Below, piece by piece: positions 15,551 to 20,368 of a stretch of DNA of 20,368 bases (positions within the stretch are counted from its first letter, which is position 1; every line of letters starts with the position of its first letter). Origin of the DNA: a virus; IMG/VR virus record IMGVR_UViG_3300020474_000168, positions 1-20,368 of that record. One strand, 5' to 3'. The notes under the pieces were generated by a model. That model was not told the DNA's origin and did not search any database. It was given only the letters and a program-made list of their open reading frames with translations. Position numbers and translations under genes: made by a program.

Positions 15551-15867
15551 ATTTTATATGGTTTTGCCTAGTTTCATATGGCTTGACTCAAATCCTAGTT
15601 TACGGTAAGATACTAGATCCCATTCGTCCAACTAAGGGCAAATTCGGAGAACTATTTAAATGTCCCATGTGCACCGGCTTTTGGGTTGGAGTATTTTTAT
15701 GGTTCGTAAAGGACTACACACAACTAATTAATTTTGATAATTCTTTTATCACTTGCCTGTTGTTGGGCTTTGCAAGCTCGGCAGCTGCCTATATCGGCGG
15801 TATGGTGTTCGGTGATGATGGAATTAGAATTGAAAAAAAAGTTTTTATAGAAAGGGATGAGCAATGA
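15547..15867 (+). CDS. Small membrane protein with CPMCxGFW motif (DUF1360-like, 106 aa)
   Basis: ATGA overlap with the upstream gene. Residues ~1-20 form a hydrophobic N-terminal segment (FIWFCLVSYGLTQILVY). A soluble turn follows with a CxxC motif in FKCPMCTGFWVGVFLWF that leads into a second membrane helix. A third hydrophobic stretch lies at ~65-88 (FITCLLLGFASSAAAYIGGMVFG). The C-terminus is charged (RIEKKVFIERDEQ). The CPxCxGFW arrangement before a membrane helix is typical of the small DUF1360-type membrane proteins of phages and bacilli, whose role is unknown. In a head gene cluster it might tether proheads to the inner membrane, where T4 proheads assemble; that is speculation. The stop overlaps the ATG of a 22-residue reading frame. 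Confidence 0.7.
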   Translation: MNFIWFCLVSYGLTQILVYGKILDPIRPTKGKFGELFKCPMCTGFWVGVFLWFVKDYTQLINFDNSFITCLLLGFASSAAAYIGGMVFGDDGIRIEKKVFIERDEQ

Positions 15868-15932
15868 ATATCTTAACAGACAATAAGAAATGGAAACTTC
15901 AGCCGGTTCGTAGATGTTGCACTGGCAAATAG
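15864..15932 (+). CDS. Possible mini-gene of 22 residues
   Basis: ATG 15864 overlaps the preceding stop as ATGA, the same coupling used by true genes nearby, and runs to TAG at 15930-15932. The product (MNILTDNKKWKLQPVRRCCT...) is basic with a CC pair. It fills most of an otherwise empty 99-base gap before the protease gene. It may be a real micropeptide, a coupling leader that carries ribosomes towards the protease, or chance. Confidence 0.3.
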   Translation: MNILTDNKKWKLQPVRRCCTGK

Positions 15933-15936
15933 ATGA

Positions 15937-15953
15937 TGCGGGTGGTCCCCGCA
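15937..15953 (+). other. Stem-loop before the protease gene
   Basis: TGCGGG and CCCGCA form a six-base-pair, mostly GC stem around a five-base loop (TGGTC). It lies directly before the AGAGGAA ribosome binding site of the protease gene. There is no T-run after it, so it is not a typical intrinsic terminator. It may affect mRNA processing or the protease translation rate. Confidence 0.4.
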
Positions 15954-15966
15954 ATAGAGGAACGTT

Positions 15967-16575
15967 ATGAAACTTATAAGAGAGTACTATGAATTGTGTG
16001 ATGGCGGCACCTGCCAAGATCTTCTCACAGAAGCAGAAAAGAGAGAAGTTGCCGAAGGCGCCATGTATTTGAGTGGTTGTATGCAAAAGTGTAATACCAA
16101 AAATGCCAACGGCAGAATCTACGAAAAGAAAACTCTTTTCAGAGAGGTAGATAGATACAAGGATTTAGTAAAAGCTCGAAGAGCCCTAGGGGAATTAGAC
16201 CACCCAGAAAGTTCAGTTATATCCTTGGAGAGATGCTCTCATATGGTTACAGAAATTTGGACGGACGGCGATGACGTCATGGGTAAAATAAAAGTTCTGC
16301 AAGAACTACCTATGGGCTCGGTCTTAGCAGGCCTTATAAAAGAAGGCGTAACATGTGGGATCTCTTCTAGAGGTACAGGTTCAATAAGAGAAGAAAACGG
16401 AACAACAATGGTGGAAGATGACTTTTCACTTATTTGTTTTGATATGGTTTCGGACCCTTCCACCCCAGGCGCCTTTATGTTACGTGAGGCAAGAGAAATA
16501 TACAACAATGGCAAAGGTGACACAAATGTTGATAGGATTATTGACAGAATGTTAGATAAGTACGGAGCAAAATGA
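15967..16575 (+). CDS. Prohead core serine protease (gp21-like, 202 aa)
   Basis: Matures the prohead by degrading scaffold and trimming capsid and core proteins after L/I-x-E. The sequence shows the assemblin-like fold marks of this family: NANGRIY near residue 49, the catalytic histidine in GELDHP (H79), and the nucleophile region GISSRGTG (S133/S134). A conserved block DFSLICFDMVSDPSTPGAFM follows. Length is close to T4 gp21 (212 residues). L20-T21-E22|A23 near the N-terminus is a plausible self-cleavage site. Start ATG with AGAGGAA upstream; the stop overlaps the next gene as ATGA, so the enzyme is coupled with a likely substrate. Which of S133 and S134 is the nucleophile I cannot settle from sequence alone. 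Confidence 0.92.
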   Translation: MKLIREYYELCDGGTCQDLLTEAEKREVAEGAMYLSGCMQKCNTKNANGRIYEKKTLFREVDRYKDLVKARRALGELDHPESSVISLERCSHMVTEIWTDGDDVMGKIKVLQELPMGSVLAGLIKEGVTCGISSRGTGSIREENGTTMVEDDFSLICFDMVSDPSTPGAFMLREAREIYNNGKGDTNVDRIIDRMLDKYGAK

Positions 16576-16988
16576 AGAAGTCGGAATTAAAAAATATTAT
16601 AAAAGAATGCGTTAAAGAAGTTCTTTTTGAGGAGGGCGTCCTGTCGAATCTTGTAGCAGAGGTTGCATTTGGCATCACCAAAGCACAAGGAACATTGACA
16701 GAAGCAAAGCAGCCAATGCAGAATCCAGCAGTTTTACAGGAAGCCAGAGAACAAGAGCAAGAATCTAGAAGAAAGAAGCTTCTTGAGACAAAAAGAAAGA
16801 TGCTCGATGCAATGGGTAATTCTAAGTTAGCAAACGCATTTGAAGGAACGAAGCCCCTAAAAGAGGGCGGATCACCAGGAAAGGTTAGTCCACAATCACC
16901 ACTCGCAGGAAGAGATCCTAATGATGCAGGTGTAGATATTAGTGGGTTGTTCAGTGTTGCAGGCGCAAAATGGAACGCTCTAAAGTAA
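16572..16988 (+). CDS. Internal/core head protein with capsid-targeting-like leader (138 aa)
   Basis: ATGA overlap with the protease gene and an SD (GGAG) at 16564-16567. The first 20 residues (MKKSELKNIIKECVKEVLFE) nearly repeat the start of the distant gene at 4961, although the rest of the two proteins differs. L18-F19-E20 is a candidate gp21 cut site, and L42-T43-E44|A45 (TLTEAK) is a second. The middle is a long charged helix (QEAREQEQESRRKKLLE), and the tail is Gly/Pro-rich, ending DISGLFSVAGAKWNAL. It lies where T4-like phages have core genes. I infer a prohead core or internal protein that is processed during maturation. It is not a recognisable gp67 or gp68 homologue by eye. Confidence 0.75.
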   Translation: MKKSELKNIIKECVKEVLFEEGVLSNLVAEVAFGITKAQGTLTEAKQPMQNPAVLQEAREQEQESRRKKLLETKRKMLDAMGNSKLANAFEGTKPLKEGGSPGKVSPQSPLAGRDPNDAGVDISGLFSVAGAKWNALK

Positions 16989-16998
16989 AGGAGTTATA

Positions 16999-17235
16999 AT
17001 GAGCAAAGGAAAACCATGTCACGTTGAAATCGTGATTCACGATCAGAATCAAGTAGAGAGGATGATCAAAAAGTTTACAAGAAAATGCAAAAAGCAAGGG
17101 CTTTTTGAAGAATTAAGAGAGAGACGATATTTTAAAAAGAAGTCTCAAAAAATGAAAGAAAAACGGGAAAATAAAAAGAGGTTGTCCCAAAAATCAACCC
17201 AAAAGCATAAAGATAAATTTAACAAGTTTGATTAG
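16999..17235 (+). CDS. rpsU: Phage-encoded ribosomal protein bS21 homologue (78 aa)
   Basis: Small, very basic protein. Residues ~19-47 (VERMIKKFTRKCKKQGLFEE then LRERRYFKKK) align without gaps to the core of bacterial bS21, whose E. coli sequence there includes [25 protein letters not shown]. Shared features are the K/R-F-x-R-x-C-x-K-x-G start and the R-x-R-R/E-Y/F-x-K end, and both have a Lys/Arg-rich helical tail. Length is close to E. coli bS21 (71 residues), with a short N-terminal strand (HVEIVIHDQNQ). bS21 sits on the 30S platform near the anti-SD end of 16S rRNA and supports initiation. Strong SD (AAAGGAG) before ATG 16999; the next gene's SD overlaps its stop. Phage bS21 copies are known in marine phages; the effect on host translation is not settled. 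A generic basic nucleic-acid-binding protein is the main alternative. Confidence 0.82.
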   Translation: MSKGKPCHVEIVIHDQNQVERMIKKFTRKCKKQGLFEELRERRYFKKKSQKMKEKRENKKRLSQKSTQKHKDKFNKFD

Positions 17236-17248
17236 GAGAATATAAGAA

Positions 17249-17932
17249 ATGTCAAGTTTTCACAGACACAGCAGTTGGGGCCGAACTCGCCGACCAAAAA
17301 ACATCGCAGGCCCAGATGGAACATATGCCTCACCCGCAACCGACGACGGTGAACTTACTAGCACCACTGCCGCCACAGGAGCAGATTTGAGAACAACAAT
17401 TTCTAGTATTGTTAGTTTGTCCTCCAATGTGCTGAATTTAGGGGTGGCTGCCTCAGCTAACTATTCTGCAGGAGATGTGATTCAAATCACAAGAACAGGG
17501 CAAGATTGGTTGGATGGAACGTATAAAATAGTGGCCGTCAATTCCGGGGGCGCAAATAGGATTTCTATCACTTTAAAAAATAATACGGGTCATGTCGTTT
17601 CAACAACTTCTCAAATCATAGCAACAGGAACAATAACCAGAAGAACAACAAGCGGATATCTTACAGAAAACCAAAGGTTTTTGCATGTCACAACAGAAGC
17701 GGCCGTGACTGATATCTATGGATATAATTTTGCCGCAGGCCGTTGGCGTTTACTTAGGAGAATTATCACTGACGACAAAGGTAGCACTGCTGCAGTAGAT
17801 GACGCGGAAGTAGTTCACAAAAAGATAACAGTACCAGCGGACACCCACATGGTGCTCGACATAGCTGGTATTGACAAGATCGCTTTCTTGGGAACAGCAA
17901 GTAAAACCGTTCTAGCTTGTTCTACCTTTTAA
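17249..17932 (+). CDS. Probable head-surface or structural protein (227 aa)
   Basis: ATG 17249 with TAGGAGAATATAAGAA upstream. The N-terminus is His/Arg-rich (SSFHRHSSWGRTRRPKN) and glycine/proline-containing. Residues ~35-125 are a Ser/Thr/Ile-rich beta region with a compact fold-like pattern (AGDVIQITRTGQDWLDGTYKIVAVN). The C-terminal part is more ordered-looking (ENQRFLHVTTEAAVTDIYGYNFAAGRWRLLRRI, then ADTHMVLDIAGIDKIAFL). No enzymatic motif, signal or membrane helix. In this place, between protease and scaffold, an outer decoration or accessory head protein is plausible, and the middle beta region may be an inserted Ig-like or carbohydrate-binding-like domain. Family not recognised. Confidence 0.7.
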   Translation: MSSFHRHSSWGRTRRPKNIAGPDGTYASPATDDGELTSTTAATGADLRTTISSIVSLSSNVLNLGVAASANYSAGDVIQITRTGQDWLDGTYKIVAVNSGGANRISITLKNNTGHVVSTTSQIIATGTITRRTTSGYLTENQRFLHVTTEAAVTDIYGYNFAAGRWRLLRRIITDDKGSTAAVDDAEVVHKKITVPADTHMVLDIAGIDKIAFLGTASKTVLACSTF

Positions 17933-17972
17933 AACCTCAAAATTTTTTCCTTCCCTTTAAAGACTCTGAACA

Positions 17973-17981
17973 CTATTTATT
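17973..17981 (+). promoter_or_regulatory. Third copy of the CTATTTATT element, before the scaffold gene
   Basis: The nine-base sequence is identical to the two copies at 10071-10097 and lies 55 bases before the scaffold ATG, in the largest gene-free gap of the head module (17933-18035). The gap otherwise holds T-rich sequence and the TAGGAG ribosome binding site at 18021-18026; I see no terminator hairpin in it. A phage-specific late promoter is the best guess, at low confidence. Confidence 0.3.
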
Positions 17982-18035
17982 TAGAGGCAATCCTATTTGT
18001 CTCTTTATGTACATAATTGTTAGGAGTCAAAAAAT

Positions 18036-19229
18036 ATGTCAAATCTACTCGAAAGAGCTATCATTGACGCAAAGGCGTTAAAAGAAGCAGCGCTCAAGAA
18101 CGCAGAACAACTCGTCATTGAAAAGTACTCATCTGAAGTGAAACAAGCCGTCGACCGGATTTTAGAAGAAGAGACACAAGTAAATGAACAAGACGATGCT
18201 TTAACAGATCTTTTTGGAGATGATCAAGCTGCAATGGGCTTAGACCAAGCAGAAATTTCAGAAGACGAAACTGACAGTTTTATCTCCGCAGATGATTTGG
18301 AATCTAATCTTCCAGATGCATTCGCTTCCGATGATGATGAATTAATACAAATAAAATTAGACTCTCTCGATAGTGACCTTGAAGACGAGGACGACGGCGT
18401 ATTCGCTGGAGATGATGAATACGAAGACGATGAAATTGGCATAGACCTTGAGGGTGAGGATGACTTCGAATCTGAATTTGGTTCTGACATGGATGCTGAC
18501 GTGGGCCTAGATATGGATGCTGGAGATATCGGCTTGGATGTCACATCAGACTCACCAATGTCCACAGCAGCTTTGGAAGAGATAATCGCAGATGCCTTGA
18601 AAGAGGTGCTTAATGAGGAAGAAGAACTCGATGAAGAGGTAGATTTAGATGAACTCATGGAAAGAGTTAGAGTCGAAGGCGAGCCACAAAAGTCTGGCTG
18701 GGCAGGAACACCAGAATCTATCATGAGAGAATATGAATCAATGCTTCTTGCAAGAGAGCAAGACAGCGAAGTAAAAGAAAAGAATGCGGAACTAAGAAAG
18801 ATGGTTGCCGAACTTCAAAAAGAAAACAAGACAATATCTTCTGCGGCTCTTAAGCTGCAGGAGCAAAACAAGAATTTTAATACAACATTTAAGACTATGC
18901 AAAAAAAGTTGGAAACCATGAATGTCTCTAACGCAAAGTTGTTGTATATAAACCAGGCTCTAGAAAATGCCTCCTTGAATGAGCGACAAAAGAAAAAACT
19001 TGTCGAAGCCATTTCGAAAGCCGGAACTGTACAGGAAGCAAAGATTATTTTTGATACAATGAATGAATCTGTTTCTACTACTTCAGACGTGAAGAAGCAA
19101 GCAACATTAAATGAAATGGTATCAAGAAAGTCATCGTTACTTGTCGCGGCTCGAAAAGAGCAAACACAACAGGATGCCAATCCTATGTTTAATAGAATGC
19201 AGAAATTGGCAGGAATAAAGACAAAATAA
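18036..19229 (+). CDS. Prohead core scaffold protein (gp22-like, 397 aa)
   Basis: Internal scaffold that shapes the prohead and is then degraded by the protease. Position directly before the major capsid gene matches T4 gene 22. Residues 1-50 are helical (LLERAIIDAKALKEAALKNA). Residues ~52-172 are extremely acidic (Asp/Glu/Ser repeats such as DDEYEDDEIGIDLEGEDD). Residues 175-194 carry a leader-like helix (ALEEIIADALKEVLNE) similar to the N-termini of the genes at 4961 and 16572. Residues ~240-310 are a coiled coil. The C-terminal part (LLYINQALENASLNERQKKK, then EAISKAGTVQEAKIIFDT) is the conserved-looking gp22-type block, and the last residues (MFNRMQKLAGIKTK) are basic. T4 gp22 has about 270 residues, so the acidic half is an expansion. 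Start ATG with TAGGAG at 18021-18026. Confidence 0.88.
   Translation: MSNLLERAIIDAKALKEAALKNAEQLVIEKYSSEVKQAVDRILEEETQVNEQDDALTDLFGDDQAAMGLDQAEISEDETDSFISADDLESNLPDAFASDDDELIQIKLDSLDSDLEDEDDGVFAGDDEYEDDEIGIDLEGEDDFESEFGSDMDADVGLDMDAGDIGLDVTSDSPMSTAALEEIIADALKEVLNEEEELDEEVDLDELMERVRVEGEPQKSGWAGTPESIMREYESMLLAREQDSEVKEKNAELRKMVAELQKENKTISSAALKLQEQNKNFNTTFKTMQKKLETMNVSNAKLLYINQALENASLNERQKKKLVEAISKAGTVQEAKIIFDTMNESVSTTSDVKKQATLNEMVSRKSSLLVAARKEQTQQDANPMFNRMQKLAGIKTK
18558..18617 (+). other. Leader-like segment embedded in the scaffold protein
   Basis: These bases code for scaffold residues 175-194, whose pattern L-x-x-I-I-x-(D/E)-x-x-K-E-V-L-x-E matches the N-terminal 20 residues of the proteins starting at 4961 and 16572. 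It marks the end of the acidic domain and ends at L-N-E, a possible gp21 cleavage site. Confidence 0.5.
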
Positions 19230-19250
19230 TTCTAAATTAAAGTTTATAGA

Positions 19251-19261
19251 AAAGGAGGTGA
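19251..19261 (+). promoter_or_regulatory. Perfect extended Shine-Dalgarno of the major capsid gene
   Basis: AAAGGAGGTGA matches the complement of the bacterial 16S 3' end (TCACCTCCTTT) over all eleven bases and ends seven bases before the ATG at 19269. It is the strongest ribosome binding site in the window and fits the very high expression expected of capsid protein. Confidence 0.9.
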
Positions 19262-19268
19262 ATTTATA

Positions 19269-20368
19269 ATGTCTATTTTACAAAGATTAACAGAAGGCGT
19301 ACAGTCTCGCAACTTGCAAGACGAAGGTACAGCTCTTCTTAATAAGTGGGAAGCTACTGGCTTGCTTGAAGGCCTTAATGAAGGCAATCAGAAGCAGGGA
19401 ATGGCGGTACTTCTCGAAAACCAAGCGAAGGAACTTCTTAGAGAAGCTTCTTCCATGGCTGCAGGTGATGTCGAAGGCTTCGCTGCAGTTGCATTCCCAA
19501 TCGTTCGTCGTGTATTCGGCGGATTGATCGCAAATGATCTCGTTTCGGTTCAGCCAATGAGCTTGCCATCCGGTCTCATTTTCTTTCTTGATTTCACACA
19601 CACCCTTGGCAACCTCGGTGCTGTTGCTGGCGAATCTGTTTACGGCGGTAACGTTGTAGGTCGTCAGTTGACTGGTGGTGTTGATCTCGCATCAGGTGTT
19701 GCAAAGACATCTGGCGGCCACTATGAGTTTGGTCACGGCCACTCTTCCCCAACTGGGTCAACAACAGTGAACCTAACAGAACTTCTTTCAGCAGGCGAAA
19801 GCGCCACCGGCGTTCTTGTTTCAGCTCTTACTGAAGCAGACAAGAAGTTGATTGATTACGACCCGGATTTGCTTGCAGCACCAACAACAAGAATCTCTGT
19901 TGTTGAGACAGACTTGACAAGGCGTGAACTTGGACCAACAGGAAGTATTGATTTCAACAATCTCGCGGCTTTCGTCCCCGCAGCTGCCTCTGACGCGGCC
20001 GCAGTACCAGTTCGACGCTTGACAAAGATCAATGCAAGCGACAAGGTTCAAATTGTATTTGTTAAGGCTACCAATTTTGATGCCGCCATCGCTGCAGGAA
20101 ATACTACAGCAACTGTACCATTGGCAGACAACTTTGATGCTGCACACTCAGATGCAATCGGTGCACTTGTAGGTAACGCTCCATGGGGACTTGAAGGTTC
20201 GGACGATACCGGTGGTCAAGGCGGATTAGGAAACTCAGACGTCAGTATCATGCAAGAGATCGACATCAAGGTCGATTCAATTGCTGTTACAGCACAAACC
20301 AAGAAGTTGAAGGCCAAGTGGTCTCCAGAGCTTGGTCAGGACCTCAACGCATACCACAACTTGGACGC
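19269..20368 (+). CDS. Major capsid protein (gp23-like), 5' part of gene
   Basis: Open from ATG 19269 to the window end (366 full codons), so the C-terminus is missing. The N-terminal ~59 residues form the helical, Glu-rich propeptide (RLTEGVQSRNLQDEG). L57-R58-E59|A60 is the expected gp21 cleavage point; T4 gp23 is cut after E65. Next comes AAVAFPIVRRVFGGLIANDLVSVQPMSLPSGLIFFLDF, which matches the T4 gp23 region around the conserved VQPM-x-x-P-(S/T)-G. Near the visible end, the DIKVDSIAVTAQTKKLKAKW stretch, then SPELGQDLNAYHNLD, matches the gp23 block with A-x-T-x-x-L-K-A and E-L-x-Q-D-L. Codon use and GC content look more optimised than in neighbouring genes, as in highly expressed genes. 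Forms the hexamers of the capsid shell; a gp24-type vertex protein is not in view. Confidence 0.95.
   Translation, partial: MSILQRLTEGVQSRNLQDEGTALLNKWEATGLLEGLNEGNQKQGMAVLLENQAKELLREASSMAAGDVEGFAAVAFPIVRRVFGGLIANDLVSVQPMSLPSGLIFFLDFTHTLGNLGAVAGESVYGGNVVGRQLTGGVDLASGVAKTSGGHYEFGHGHSSPTGSTTVNLTELLSAGESATGVLVSALTEADKKLIDYDPDLLAAPTTRISVVETDLTRRELGPTGSIDFNNLAAFVPAAASDAAAVPVRRLTKINASDKVQIVFVKATNFDAAIAAGNTTATVPLADNFDAAHSDAIGALVGNAPWGLEGSDDTGGQGGLGNSDVSIMQEIDIKVDSIAVTAQTKKLKAKWSPELGQDLNAYHNLD

Noticed and set aside
15905-15953. Possible tRNA-like sequence around GGTTCG and the GC stem.
   Set aside because: No cloverleaf can be formed; acceptor and anticodon arms are missing.
17933-18035. Possible terminator in the gap before the scaffold gene.
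   Set aside because: T-rich runs are present but I find no GC stem before them.
18224-18724. Minus-strand frame coding a serine-repeat protein.
   Set aside because: It is the antisense of the Asp/Glu-rich scaffold region (GAT/GAA read as ATC/TTC and shifted to TCx); no SD or context supports it.
18558-19229. Internal start at scaffold M175 giving a shorter leader-bearing isoform.
   Set aside because: There is no SD before this ATG, so a separate product is not supported; the segment is reported only as a motif.
19287-20147. Minus-strand frames opposite the capsid gene.
   Set aside because: The + strand frame has a perfect SD and gp23-like motifs; the opposite frames are shadows favoured by its biased codon use.

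Overview
The window looks like part of the genome of a T4-like (myovirus-type) tailed phage, probably of the marine kind. Every gene I can support lies on the + strand. Genes are packed tightly, with many ATGA or TAATG stop/start overlaps, and the base composition is AT-rich. The diagnostic order is large terminase, portal, two unknown head genes, a small membrane protein, gp21-type prohead protease, small head genes, scaffold, then gp23-type major capsid protein. The host cannot be named from sequence. Many genes have clear Shine-Dalgarno sites and one good sigma70-type promoter is present, so a host with ordinary SD-led initiation is likely.

Layout. Bases 1-2706 hold the end of one probable virion protein and two tandem paralogous structural proteins. 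Bases 2706-5554 hold a J-domain protein, a RuvC-type Holliday junction resolvase, a zinc-finger/TOPRIM primase and two small genes. Bases 5571-5599 carry a near-perfect sigma70 promoter. It drives a 1032-codon gene in which the Mre11/SbcD-like nuclease (T4 gp47) and the Rad50/SbcC-like ATPase (T4 gp46) are one polypeptide. Bases 8737-9702 hold three small overlapping membrane-protein genes that resemble a holin/spanin-type lysis cassette. A zinc-ribbon protein and an unknown 161-residue protein come next. From 10611 to the end is the packaging and head module, which also contains a phage-encoded ribosomal protein bS21 homologue at 16999-17235.

How the genes may work together. RuvC, primase and the 47/46 fusion belong to recombination-dependent replication and make branched concatemeric DNA for packaging. 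The portal, scaffold, protease and capsid proteins build the prohead, and the terminase fills it. Three small proteins (starting at 4787, 4961 and 16572) share an N-terminal amphipathic leader ending in L-x-E. That is the cleavage consensus of T4 gp21-type proteases, and a similar segment lies inside the scaffold protein. I infer that this leader is a capsid-targeting peptide that brings internal proteins into the prohead and is then removed. This leader system, the fused 47/46 protein and the bS21 homologue are the most interesting items here.

No tRNA, CRISPR array, insertion sequence, attachment site or homing endonuclease was recognised. No stretch of more than about 110 bases lacks a gene.
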